64,000 nt of DNA from Allomyces arbusculus (Eukaryota > Blastocladiomycota > Blastocladiomycetes > Blastocladiales > Blastocladiaceae): the NCBI GenBank assembly GCA_027604705.1, contig JADHYV010000067.1, positions 1 to 64,000 of the forward strand. The letters are read 5' to 3'. The translations under genes were made by a program, and so were the position numbers. Numbering within the stretch: position 1 is the stretch's first letter; every line of letters starts with the position of its first letter. Positions 13,497-24,833 of the stretch are shown piece after piece. The notes below the pieces were generated by a model. The model did not search any database. It had not been told where the DNA came from and was given only the letters and a program-made list of their open reading frames with translations.

Positions 13497-14748
13497 ATGA
13501 TGCGCCCGTTTCTGCTCCATTGGCGCAACTCGCATCAGGCCAAGTCACGTTTTGAGCTGCATCATGGTCTCGTGCAGCGGAGCATTCCGGGAGTGTGTAA
13601 CTCATTTTCGATGTCGTGGATATCTTCGCCCCGTCTCTGATATAACTGCCAACCAGGACGCGTTTGAATGGTCGCCCAGCACTTGCTTCGGGACACTAGC
13701 TATGGTCGTGTACGCTGCGACCATGTGTCGCTCAGCTCACTTGTACTATGCGCGCCGATCACGGTTCTATGCCGGAATTCTCGCCATTGTGCTCGCACAA
13801 GTGTTCGACATGATTGCATCACTGTTCTTACTCGCGAATGGACCCGTGCCGGTGCTTTTTGCCCTCGCCCGGATTGCCTTTGTTCTGAGCGTCATCTTGT
13901 TCGAGGTCGTCAACATCTTGCGGTGTGTCCAGCTTCATCAACCGCACATTCTCTCGCGCAACAGCTGCCTAACCGTAATGGCCGCACGGGGGCGCCGCGC
14001 TCCCAATCCACAGGTGTCGGCAACTCACTGCAGCAGACTGGCCGCGCGTGACCAAGTTCCTGACCATCTGCACCGGAATTTCCGTCGCGTATTGGGCAGG
14101 GCTCATGGTCAACGGTTTGCGGTCCCTGACCAGCAGCGTGGGCCCGGCCGGGATGACCCTTGATGAGCTACGAGCATGGATGGGTGCGTTGAGCTCTGCT
14201 GTGGACCAGTGTTGCGGTCGACTTAAGCTTCTTCTCCACCCGGCAGCCGGCTTCCTCTTTGACGCGGCGCTCAACGGATCCGTATCGCTCCTGTTCCTCG
14301 TGCAGCTGCGCACCGTGAGCCAAGGCAACGAGTTCCGTCCGGGTTTGCGGCGGTACGTGCTTCGCGCGCAAGCGATGCTCTTCGTCGAGTCGGGCATGCT
14401 CGTTGCCGTTGTGCTCCTGCAAGGGATCGACCGGACCGTCGACCCGTTGAACTTGCTCGGGTACCTAGCGCAGGTGCGTTTCGGATGCTTGTCGTGCTGT
14501 TCGGGGCAAGTCGGCGTCGCTGACTGATCTGCTTCATTCAGGCCATTCACATTTGCGCCTATTGCGAGCTGCTGCACGTGTTGTCGAGGATCATGTCGCG
14601 ACGCAGCTACGATGCGATTTGCGGTGTGGTCGCGCCAGGCGAGAGCGCAACTCGGTCGGGAAAGAGGTCGCACGGCGCGTCGGCGTCGACGATGGAGGTG
14701 GCGCCATCACCGCAACCCTTGCGCTCAACGCGGGTCGCGCAGACGTGA
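13497..14748 (+). CDS. 7TM family protein, copy 3
   Basis: Exons 13497-13592, 13657-13922, 14014-14183, 14247-14473 and 14542-14748 give 321 aa. Exon 1 (32 aa) is M-M-R-P-F-L-L-H-W-R ... Q-R-S-I-P-G: the usual S-I-T-G is S-I-P-G here. Exons 2-5 have the same lengths as in copy 2 (266, 170, 227 and 207 nt). Membrane segments, R-G-N loop and D-P-L-N-L-L-G-Y are conserved. Intact by eye. Recent duplicate of copy 2, sharing upstream DNA as well. Confidence 0.84.
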
Positions 14749-15218
14749 GAGAGCGCGTCGGGGGATCTCGACTGAAGAGGAGGGTCAATGGGGGGAAGAA
14801 CTGCAAATGGCACTCGCGCGCTTGTTGTGTGGAGCCAGCTTGGCGTCGTGGACAGCTTCCAACGTTGATGTTCATGTTTTCTCGGGCACTCTAGGCCGCA
14901 CAACCCCGTTGCTTACCATCTTCGCATGGTTCTCCACCCGATCGGTGCCGACAAGAAAGTAATTTTAACTGGCCGTGAAGAGTCGGTCAAACCGGCGATA
15001 GGGTTGGCCATGCCCTGTAACCTCCCTTTCGCCGTATACCATAACGCTTGCAACTGAGCGGTGCCGAATGAAAAGGATTAAGAAACTGAGTATCCGCACT
15101 AGAGCGATATCGATGCAAAGCATCGGTCAGCAAAGATATGAAGTGAGCGGCACAGTCATGCTTCACGCCAGGGGCTGTATTTCGCCTCGAGCCTTCGGAG
15201 GACAGGAATCCGGTCTCT

Positions 15219-15437
15219 AAGTCCTTGCATTGTGAACGCTGCAGCTTCAAACCTTCAATCAGTTGTTTGCGATCAAAAACCCACGCTCTGCGATCAACGT
15301 GAGCCACAAGCGACAGTGGATTGCGCATTTTAAGGTCACCGAGCCTAACGTTTGGCACTGGGGCCGTCAAGCACGACGATCTTGGTTCTGCGCGCTTGTC
15401 CACGCCCACAATCGCTGTTGATCGCTCTCGACCTGCC
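15219..15437 (+). repeat. Shared upstream block of 7TM copy 4
   Basis: Carries TGCATTGTGAACGCTGCAGC and TTTGCGATCAAAAACCCACG, then AAGCACGACGATCTTGG and CCACGCCCACAATCGC. Homologous to the blocks before copies 2 and 3, so the three genes likely share regulation. Confidence 0.68.
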
Positions 15438-16725
15438 ATGACGCACCTGCCCCCGCTCCATTGGCGCAAGCCGCACCAGACCATTGCAGCAGCAGCAGTA
15501 CCTCGATCACGTCTTGAGCCGCGGCATGATCCCGTGCAGCGGAGCATCACGGGGGTGTGTTCCGCATCAGCACCTCGTGAGTCTTTCGACCAGATTCTGA
15601 TGCGACTGCAAGCGACAGGACGCGTTTGAATGGTCGCCGAGTACCTGCCTCGTGACCCTGGCCATAGTCGTTTACGCCGCGACCGTTTGGCGGTCGGCTC
15701 ATCTCTACTATGCGCGTCGATCGTGGTTCTATGCTGGGATTCTCGCCGTCGTCCTCGCCCAAGTGTTTGACACGATCACCAACCTGTTTGTTCTTGCCAA
15801 CGGGTGGACGCCGGCGCTCTTTGTCATTGACATGCTTATCTTCATTTCGAACGTGGTCTTGTTCGAGGTCGTCAACATCTTGCGGTACTATTTCTCGTCA
15901 TTTGCGTGCTTGCGCAGTTTTGCAGCAAACGAGGTATCTCGCAATGCTCACCCTCATTGGGTGTTCTGTTCGACCGCATCCGGAGGTGTCGACAATTCGC
16001 GGGTCCAAACTGGCCACGAGCAACCAAGTTCTTAACGTTGTGCACAGGCGCCTTTGTCGTGTACTGGACGGCGCTCCTGATCAACGCCATGTACTTGGTC
16101 GCCAGCGGCAGCCCACTGGGGTTGAATGACGCCACCTTCCAAGCGTGGATGGGTGCGTCCCTTCTCCAACGGATAGAGATCACGTTCACTGATGATCCCG
16201 CTCCGCCCAACAGCCGGTTTCTTGTTTGACGCGGCACTCAACGCGGCGCTGTCGCTGCTGTTTCTCGTCGAGCTCCGCGCCATGAGCCAAGGCAACGCCT
16301 TCCGCCCAGGCCTGCGCCAGTACGTGATCCGCGCGCAGGTCATGCTCGTGGTCGAGTCGAGCGTGCTCGTGGCAGTGGTAATTTCGCAAGGGCTCGACCA
16401 CTCCATCGACCCCTTGAACTTAATGGGGTATCTTGCGCAGGTTCGTTAGCCTGATTGTTTGCCTTTCGAGCTATGGGTCCCTGTTGCCGCCGCAACTGAC
16501 ATGCTGCCGATTGAGGCGATTCATGTTGCCTTCTACTGCGAGCTGCTACACATTTTGTCGAGGATCATGTCGCGGCACAATGCCGAAACAAGTGGTGACG
16601 CGATCGCGCTGGGCGAGAACGCGCCGCCGCGGCCGGGAAAGAAGTCGCGCGACGCATTGGCATCGACGGTGGATGCGTTGTCGTCGCCGCAGCAGGTGCG
16701 CCCAATGCGGGTCGCGCAGACGTGA
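15438..16725 (+). CDS. 7TM family protein, copy 4
   Basis: Exons 15438-15554, 15619-15884, 15986-16152, 16214-16440 and 16516-16725 give 328 aa. Exon 1 (39 aa) is M-T-H-L-P-P-L-H-W-R ... V-Q-R-S-I-T-G. Exon 3 is one codon shorter than in copies 2-3 and begins R/C-R-Q-F-A-G-P-N-W-P. Exon 4 is 227 nt, as in nearly all copies. The tail after segment 7 is basic and Ser-rich. No breaks. Groups with copies 2 and 3 by exon 1 and by the upstream block. Confidence 0.84.
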
Positions 16726-17145
16726 GAGAGGAGAGACGGCTTGATGGAAGTGGAGGGTGTGCGATGAGCGGAATGACGTCCATTTTAGAGGCAGAAGTCG
16801 GGAGTCTAGACACGGCGTGCTCGTGAATTGGCAGGCTGAGCGTTGCGTGAAAGATTTTCACGAATGCTTCTTATTCCAAGCCCGGCTCTTCGCACCTGCT
16901 GCAGCCGCTCTCCAATTCCATTTTGATCAGACTCGGCTCCTTATGAACATCGACAGCAATTCCCCATATTGCTGAGCTGCAGTTGTTATTGGTCACGATT
17001 GGAGGCGGCAAGAGCGCGTCGCCACCTACCTCACTTTGCGGGCCGAAACATTGAGATCGTGTTTCGAAAAACCAGCACAAAGGTCGTGGCCAACTGCAGC
17101 TGACCGCCGCGGTAGGACTTGGACGTCCCGAACGCAGCACCGGTA

Positions 17146-18439
17146 ATGGAGTTCCACGATGCTCGACCAGCTCGCGGCCACCTGCCACCCTGGATTACTC
17201 ACGGCACCAACGCGTTCATTCCTCGTGGCTCGTCTTTTGGAACCCATACCTCCCGACGCAGCATCACTGGGGTCCGTGCGTGCTGACTCAAGCTTCCTTC
17301 CACCTTGCCGCTGCAATATGCTGACGTTGCGCTACGAGCTAAGACACGTTTCAATGGTCGCCGTCGACTTTCATCTTCACGACCGTCCTCGCGGTCTATG
17401 CCAACACGACATGCGTGTCGCGCGTCCGTATTGGCACCAGACGTCGTGGTTCTACGCGGCAGTGCTCGTTCAGATCGGCGCTGAGCTCTATGACCTGTTC
17501 TTCTTCTTGTTTGGCCCCCTATCCAGCACCGCAACGCCCGTGCAAATGGCTCTCAATTACTTTACCGGCGCGACGTTGACTATCGTCTTTGCGACCATGA
17601 ATTTTCTTCGGTCCGTTCGACGGTTCGTCACTGGCAGGTCGATATGCCCACACACGACCAAATTTCTCGCCGTATGCACGTGGCTGCTGGCCGTCTCCTA
17701 GATCTCGGTGATGTGCTACGGGTTTTGGAACATTGTCTCGTTTGGGCAGTACGGCGACACGTATATCATGATTCAGCTTTGGGCAGTACGTTCGCCCTGT
17801 TTCAAGTTTTGACCGAAGACCAATTTGCACAGCTCACGCATCCACTCCGCACTTAAGTCGCTTTTTGGTCGACAGCGCAGCTCGTTCGGCAGCGTTCCTT
17901 TTGCATCTCCACGTCATGTCCCGCGGCAACTCGTTTCGCACGGGTTTGCAGCGGTGCGTGACCAAGGCGCAAGCATTTCTCGTGCTCTAGTCGGCCTCGA
18001 TCATCTCCAAGCTCGCCGTTCAGCTGGTTGATTTGACAATCGACCCTCCCTGGTTAATGTTCTTCCTCGCCCAGGCACGCTCAGTTTGCTTTGAGTTTGT
18101 TTGGCCAGACCCGACGTGGCTCACACGGTCATCCCAATTTTTCCACTTATGTAAAGCGTGCTCTCGGCCGCGTACTGCATGCTGCTCCAGCTGCTCACGC
18201 GCATCATGTCGCAGCGGAGCAAGGCGCGCGTGGGCCGCAGCACATCGTTTACCATGTCCGAACTCAGCGGCTCGACAAACGCAGTCAATTCGGTGACCCA
18301 AGCACGTTCGGACAGCCGTGTCTCCCGCGATGCGAGGCGCACGGGCAGCTCGCTGGTGGCCGGAGGAAGAAGGACCAAAACGGGGCAGGAGATTTTCGAG
18401 TCTCGGACTGCGCCGCCACTGGCGCGTCGACGGAAATGA
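17146..18439 (+). pseudogene. 7TM family copy 5, degenerate
   Basis: Exon 1 is intact: 17146-17271, M-E-F-H-D-A-R-P ... S-R-R-S-I-T-G. The exon 2 equivalent (from about 17344) still reads F-Q-W-S-P-S-T and later T-S-W-F-Y-A-A-V-L, but these lie in different frames. In-frame TAG codons occur at 17699-17701, in the segment 4 region where relatives have Tyr, and at 17988-17990, where relatives have Glu. The last part (18158-18439) keeps L-L-T-R-I-M and a tail. The combination of two stops and at least one shift makes this a host pseudogene rather than an assembly slip. Confidence 0.8.
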
Positions 18440-19196
18440 CAAACGACTGAGCAATGTAGATCATGAGAGAATAGGAATCGGAGCACTTCATGCTTTTCCA
18501 GCGTCTTTAGCGAACACTGAGCAAAACTATCAGCATCAGACGGCAGTTCAAAACGTGGGAATGACCCTTGCTTGCATCACTCTCGCTCGCCGCTCTTCAA
18601 CCAAGCAAACTCGTCCGAGACTGTATTTCTCTCTCTTCTCTACCGGTTCATGTTCCCGTTGCGCGGCCTCGATGACCAATATTCCTGACCTGCAGTCGCT
18701 GCTGCATAGAAAACGAGCACATCATTCTTTGACCATCAATTGTTCTTTGTTAAGCCAAGTTTCACGTCATGCAACATCCACGACACGCAAAATCTCTTGT
18801 CTCAAGTCGAACTGATTGTCCGCGCCTACAAGAAAAAGCACGACTGAGCGCGACTTGTTCGGCTCACACGATGATGATGATGATGACGATGATGACATTT
18901 CAGTGACCTGTTTCTCTAAACATATATCAACTGGCCCGCTTGCCTCGACTGCAATCGACACTACCCGCATTATTGCTGCCGCCTTCCTCGTCGCAGTTTG
19001 TGTCAATAGTTCCGTCGACCAGCTGCTGCCAGCATTCCAACGCGTGCTTTTGAGCAATGCCCGATCTGAGACCACGCTGCATCTCGGGCCAACCCTCCAA
19101 CTGCCACCGTTTGAACAAGATTAACAACACCCGTGTCTCCACCAGTTTGGTTGCCTTGTTGAGGGCACGATCCGGACGCGAGGCAGGTTCGCAGCC
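18440..19196. other. Spacer with short GAT repeat
   Basis: About 750 bp between copies 5 and 6. It holds a GAT/GAC trinucleotide run at 18870-18895 and an open frame with an Asp run on the plus strand (18816-19124, no ATG start). A minus-strand ATG frame (19223-18927) overlaps exon 1 of copy 6. No family is recognised in either; I do not call a gene. Confidence 0.35.
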
Positions 19197-20488
19197 ATGC
19201 TGTTTGGTGCCAGCCGATCCCATGGCTCGGCCTCAGCTGGCAAGCGCTACCGCCGCCGCAGCATCACTGGGGTCGGTGCTCCTGGCTCTCGCCTATCGTC
19301 GGCGCGCTGCGACAACCCGCTCATTCTGGCTCGACGTCTGCATAGGACACGTTCGCGTGGTCGCCGTCGACTTGTCTCTTCACGCTCATTGTCGTCTTTT
19401 ACGTGGCAACGACATGGCGCGCGGTGCACATGTTTACGCGCAAGAGGTCGTGGTTCTACGCGGCGATGCTCGTCTTGATAATCACGCAGCTCTACGATAT
19501 GGCCTGCTTTGTGTTTGGATTGCAGGGCGGTGCCGACTCGCCTGCTCTGCTCGTGCTCGTCGCATTCGACGACCTGGCCTGCGCTGTATTTACGGTGCTC
19601 TTTGCGTCAATGAATCTCGTTCGGTATGACGTCACCGCACACCCACGTCCACAGCTCGAACTGGATCTGACGTGTCGATTCGCTGGCCAGATTTCGCCAG
19701 ATTGGTGCCTCGACTTGGCCGCGCACGACCAAGCTCCTCGTCGGGTGCACGGTCCTACTGGCCGCGTACTGGACCGCGATCGTGGGCTACGGGTGGTGGT
19801 ATCTGGTCGCGTTCCGCAACTATGCCAACTCCGCAATCATGAACGAGGCCTGGGCAGGTGCGTTTATAGGATTTCAAGTGCCAAGAAGATGGCAATGATT
19901 GTCCTGACCTCTTGTCTCGAAACAGTTGGGTACTTGGTCGACGCTGTGCTCAACGCGATCTTGTCGATGTCATTTTTCGTCCATTTGAGCATCATGGCCA
20001 AGGGCAACGCGTTTCGGGCCGGCCTGCAGCGCTACGTGACCAAGGCCAAGTCACTGCTCGTGCTTGAATCGATTTCACTCGTGTCGGTCCTCGCCCTCCA
20101 ACTGATTGATCCGACAGCCGATCCGCTCTGGCTGACGTGGTACCTTGCGCAGGTGCGATTCGCCTCTCTCGACTCCTTGTGAGCCACGGACCTGTTACTG
20201 ATCATTCTTTCGCATTGCTTCTAGGGCGTGCGCATGCTCGCTTACTGCACGCTGATCCAGTTGCTCTCGCGCATCATGTCGCATCGCCGCGTCTCGCGCA
20301 TGGGCGGCCAGAGCACGTCGTTTGTGGTGGGCGAGTCGATGACGGACGGGAATGGGCATTCGTCGACGAGTGGGGTCATGTCGGCGGGGAATGTGCGCTC
20401 CAGCGACGGCCGCATCGTCATGAACGCGCCGCGACGCGGTACCAGCACGCACGCGGCGGGAGCGGTGGGAGGGACTGTTGACAAATGA
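19197..20488 (+). CDS. 7TM family protein, copy 6
   Basis: Exons 19197-19271, 19346-19623, 19691-19857, 19926-20152 and 20225-20488 give 336 aa. Exon 1 is the shortest of the family (25 aa, M-L-F-G-A-S-R-S ... R-R-R-S-I-T-G). Exon 2 starts D-T-F-A-W-S-P-S-T-C. Exon 3 begins R/F-R-Q-I-G-A-S-T-W-P-R, the same residues that are continuous with exon 2 in copies 7 and 10, which fixes the acceptor at 19689-19690. Segment 7 runs into L-L-S-R-I-M and a Ser/Thr-rich tail of about 65 residues. Intact. Closer to copies 7 and 10 than to 2-4. Confidence 0.85.
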
Positions 20489-20997
20489 AAATGAGCGCGG
20501 TGGAGAGATTGTTCTAAGGGAAACTGTGCCTGAATATACGCAAGGCCAGGTGCAAATGCAATCAGGACGCAAGCAGAGATAAAAGACTGATTTCAATGAA
20601 GAGGGAGAAGCAAACCGGGGCTCATCTCCACCGCAAAAGCATCTCCCATCACCAGCTGCACGCGACGCGCCAACATTGACGTCCAGCAAGTTGAAGCGCG
20701 ACCCCCGCCGTAATTGCGGCTACACTTACCGCATTCAAATCGCGTTGTGGTGCTGGGCAGCGGACAGCAACGGCCCGCTGGTCCCGGTATGCCCAGCGGA
20801 ACCGGAATCTCGACAACCAGATGCCAGTGCTTGGTCGGATCACCTCGTTTGATCTCCGATTTGTTTGCTGCTGCACGATCAAAGACCTTCCAGCACCCCC
20901 AAGCGCAGCTTTTCATTCTTCCACATTGCTGCAAACTTCTCCACCCGCTCCCCTGCGCAATCTTGCGCCACGAGTACTGGCAGAGCGACGAACGACC

Positions 20998-22322
20998 ATG
21001 ACCCGATTTCACGATTTGCCCTGGCCTCTGCCGGACTGGATCGCTCGCGTTGGCCCAACAAGGGTCCACTCGACTTCCCTCATTGAGCATGGCCATCGCA
21101 GTATCACCGGGGTGGGTACTCAAGTCAACCTGGTTGTGAACCGCGCAGATGACTTCTCTGTTGCACGTTTTAGCGTCAATTTGTATGGTCGTCAAGCACT
21201 TTCCTCTTCACGCTCGTTCTCGTCCTGTACGCGATCACGACGTGGAATGCTATCCACCTGGTTTGGCGCCGACGCTCGCGGTTCTATGCAGCCATGCTCG
21301 TCTTGATCTTCACGCAGCTCTTCGACATGATGTTCACGCTTTTTTACCTCTACAATTCCGCGACAGTTGCGCACATGGTGATCGACTATCTGGCATGCGC
21401 CGTTTTTGAGGTCCTGTTTGCGGTCCTCAATCTATTGCGGTTCCGGCAAGTCGGTGGGGCGACATGGCCGCGCACAACCTTGGTCCTCGGCGTATGCACG
21501 GGCCTTTTTGCCGCGTTCTGGGTGGTGCACATGGTTCTTGGCTGGTATTCGATCGCGTCGACGGGTCGTTATGGAATTTCCGGTGGCGTGACCCACGACA
21601 TGTTTGGAGGTTTGTGCTGTTTCTTGGTCTCTCAGGTCAACTCGGCATCGCCCCTGACCATTTGGATTCATTGTGATACACAGCTGGGTATCTTGCTGAC
21701 GCTGCTCTCAACGGCGCACTCTCGACGGCGTTCCTCGTCCAACTGCGTGCCATGTCGCGTGGCAACTCTTTCCGCGCCGGGATGCAGCGCTACGTCACTA
21801 AGGCGCAGGCGCTGCTTGTGCTCGAGTCGGTCTCGCTTTCGGCCGTGCTCGCGCTCCAGCTGATCGACCCAACACAAGACCCATTGTGGTTGACGGCCTA
21901 TCTTGCGCAGGTTCGTTTTCACTGGACGTTGCGCCATACTGTTGATCCAACAGCTGACCAGCTCGCTTCCCTGACATAGGGCATCCGCATGGCCGCATAC
22001 TGCAGTCCTCGATCTGCTCACGCGTATCATGGCGCGGCGCAAGAACGCATCTCGCGTCGCGCAAAGCACGTCGTTTTCCGGACCCGAAGCAGGCGCCTGC
22101 GGTGCTTCAGCGAACGTATCTGTTTCGGCCGCTGCGCAGACGCGATCGGCATCGGAACGTGCGGCGTCGGGCGCTCCCCCGTCACGGCGCGCTGCGAGCA
22201 GCGGCAAAGCATCGAGGGCGCCGAGTACGATCGAGATTACGCCACCGCTGTTGCAACGATCTGCCGACATGTCGGGAACGTGGCGGCTGGGGCCGGAGGG
22301 GACACTTGCCGATGGACTGTGA
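20998..22322 (+). pseudogene. 7TM family copy 7, frameshifted in last exon
   Basis: Exons 20998-21111, 21174-21609, 21684-21910 and from 21980. Exon 1 (38 aa) is M-T-R-F-H-D-L-P-W-P ... H-R-S-I-T-G. Exon 2 starts R-Q-F-V-W-S-S-S-T instead of D-x-F. Intron 2 is absent: L-R-F-R-Q-V-G-G runs straight into segment 4. Everything through G-I-R-M-A-A-Y-C is open. Then, relative to other copies, two bases are missing near 22004, so the second half of segment 7 and the tail (ancestral frame to 22322) are out of frame; the shifted frame runs on to 22369. It could be a recent pseudogene, a changed C-terminus or a sequencing slip. Confidence 0.7.
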
Positions 22323-22946
22323 TTGTGGCACACCACGATGTACTGCGTTACCTTTTGGTTTGGTGTTGATGCCAACAGATGCGCGTCATTCATCCAGGCC
22401 GATGTGAACTACCTACCACGCTGCCTTTCTCCGAGAAAGAAATCTCAACGCAGGAAACTTGATCTTTTTCCATGGGGTTCGCGGGAGAGGCTCGCCAGCA
22501 TCATACCGGTGTAAAATGATTGTTAGATCGAGGCCCCTTCGGTCACCGGCACGTCTCCCGTTTTGATGGAGGCCCTTTCGCTCGCTCGACCGGAACGCTT
22601 GAAAATGACGTCCGCGGCCGAACGTGACAGCATCACCGACGTCTGCGACCACGAATGCCCGCAATTGTGTTTGGGCCAGCCTTCCGTCGCTTGCTGCAAC
22701 AACTCGCTGCAAGTGTCATCATCAACAGCAATCAAAGTACCGTCATCCCGGTCCCGTAATTACAAAACTATCCGAATCCACGCCTTGATCAATCTGGTGC
22801 TCTTATACTCCATGCTACGCGCGTCGCTCGCCTCGTCGTCAAACAAAAAAAGATCATGTGCACGCCATGGCACTTCTCCACGAGTATGGCAACTGCTGTC
22901 GTGGCTCGAGCGTGCTGGACGGTCAAGGGTCTTCCTCGGCTTGCCG
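22323..22946. other. Spacer between 7TM copies 7 and 8
   Basis: About 620 bp without a supported gene. A minus-strand open frame (22712-22413) has no ATG start or known domain. No 7TM sequence is seen here. Confidence 0.35.
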
Positions 22947-23392
22947 ATGACGACGGTGCATCACTGGCGAGGAATCACCGGGGCGGGTCTTGACGATATT
23001 CAATCAGTCACGTTGCAACGCTCCGCCTATGTCATATTCTCGAACGTGTTTGAATAATCACCGTCGACTTGGGCATCCGCGTGGCCGTATACTGGAAGTT
23101 ACTGCACCTGCTCACGCGCACCATGTCGCAGCGCAACACCGCGCTCAGACGGCCTAAAGCACCTCGTTTTCCACGACCGATTCGGGAGGGATGGGAGGCG
23201 GTGCCGGGCATTTGCCGACCCACGTGGCCATCGCGGCCACGGTACAGGTGCGGCCGGGCTCGGACCGCAAGTTGGGGCCCGGAGCACCACGGCGTGCGAG
23301 CAAGACGTTTGGCGGTGCCGGGAACAGCAAGACGACGGGACTGCCGAGTACGACAGAGTCTGCAGCAGGCCCGTCGCGATGTGGTTGACTGA
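22947..23392 (+). pseudogene. 7TM family copy 8, internal deletion remnant
   Basis: Only the two ends of the gene remain. An exon 1-like piece at 22947-22982 reads M-T-T-V-H-H-W-R-G-I-T-G, followed by GCGGGT where relatives have the GTNNGT donor. Only 89 bp later, at 23072, a last-exon-like piece reads G-I-R-V-A-V-Y-W-K-L-L-H-L-L-T-R-T-M and continues to a stop at 23392. Exons 2-4 (segments 1-6) are missing and no AG acceptor sits before the second piece. This is a dead copy made by deletion. Confidence 0.75.
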
Positions 23393-24833
23393 GATGCTAA
23401 GTGAGTGAACTGCGGGTGGGCGAGGACAGCAGGTGGAGAAGGTCGCGGTAAGCGCGGATTGTGCAAGCACAAGAGGAACTTGGTGCTGCTGTGGAATCAA
23501 ACAATAATTGTCGGAGGCGGCCTTGTTTTCATGTCAGTCTACACTTAGAGCTGGGCACGCTCTGTGCCTCTGGCAGAGCTTCGCTTGCTACAAGAAATCA
23601 GAGAACTGCTGTCGATGGTCATGTTGGGAGCAGAGTTCCGCACCCCCGGATCCCGGATTCTCCGGTGGATCCATCTGGGCCAGGAACTCTCCCGAAACTT
23701 GCACGTCGAGAGTGGGATCCCACTGAGGCGATCCGGGAGAATCCCGGATCATAGCAACGTGACAGCCACACACACGCGTCAGAGTGTTGCAGAACCCCTC
23801 GACTCCACCTTTGCAACCAAGCGACCGCACAGACGTGCACCAAGTCAGCCATCACCAACAATCCAACCACCTCGCGCAGAGTCGAGACGAAAATATGGAA
23901 ATACCGCCAGGGCTCGCCGATACTGTCGCTGCTCGCGCGGCGGCCATGCCACCAGAGACGATGCAGCAAGTTGTCGACGAGACGGCCAGCCAAACGACCA
24001 GACGGCGGGCCGGCGTCAAGCGCAGCCATACTTCAGCGGGCACAAGATCAACAAGAAGACCGTGCCGATGACGGCCGAGACGGTCGAGGAGCACGTGGTC
24101 ATGAAGGATTGGCTGCGCGGCGCGGCCAAACCATATTCACGTAGCCACCCGCTACATGGCCGTGCTGGTCGTGTCTCGCTTGGTTTGGTCGAGCAAGTTC
24201 AATTTGTGATTGTTCCGCGGTTCTATTGTCTTGTACAGGTTCTATTGTCTTGTGCAGCTGTTTTTTCTTCTCGCTGATGGCCGGTCGTGGCCGCAATCAT
24301 CACATCCAAAAGGTTTGTGTTCAATCAAGCACGACGATGTGAAGGGAGAATCCCAGAGAATCCGGCCGGAGTCCCCCGACTCAGCATGCCAGGGCGGATT
24401 GGGAGTCAAAATCACGTGACGGGATTTTGGGAGAATCCGACGGGTTACGGAACTCTGGTTGGGAGGGAAGAACCAATGTCAACAGCCGCCGGCCCCCAGT
24501 ATTACACATGACACAGCCCAGATGGGGCAGCGGTGCAAATTTGAACAACCAGGCACGATCGAAGGACCGGCCTGCAAGCCTCTCCGAGCAACGCTCGGCT
24601 CTTCTCGCATCACCTCTCCCCGCAAAAGCACCAGCACTGTCCCCTCATTTGATCGGCAACCGCACCTTGCCACCGTCCTCGACACAAGTTGTCACGTCCA
24701 GGACCGTCGGACTTTTGCTCGCATCGGTTACCATCCACTCAACTCATCGGCGATTCCCGGTCAAGCGCGGCCCATCTGCTCAGCAAGCTATCCCTGCCGT
24801 GCCCCACCAGCTACGCTACCCCGCGGCGTAAAC
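23393..24833. other. Long spacer with imperfect inverted repeats
   Basis: About 1.4 kb between copies 8 and 9. It contains GATC-CGG-ATTCTCC-type words in both orientations near 23648-23668 and 23729-23750, with further GGGAGAATCC words near 24345 and 24428, and a 19-bp direct repeat at 24219-24257. A plus-strand frame around 23900-24110 reads amphipathic sequence (P-P-E-T-M-Q-Q-V-V-D-E-T, then M-T-A-E-T-V-E-E-H-V-V-M-K-D-W-L in another frame) that could be gene debris. No family recognised. Confidence 0.4.

Noticed and set aside
18816-19124. 102-codon open frame with an Asp run
   Set aside because: The Asp run comes from a GAT repeat, there is no ATG start and no conserved domain.
20593-21195. 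200-codon open frame on the minus strand in the 7TM array
   Set aside because: It overlaps exon 1 and the start of exon 2 of 7TM copy 7, has no ATG start, and is not repeated opposite other copies.
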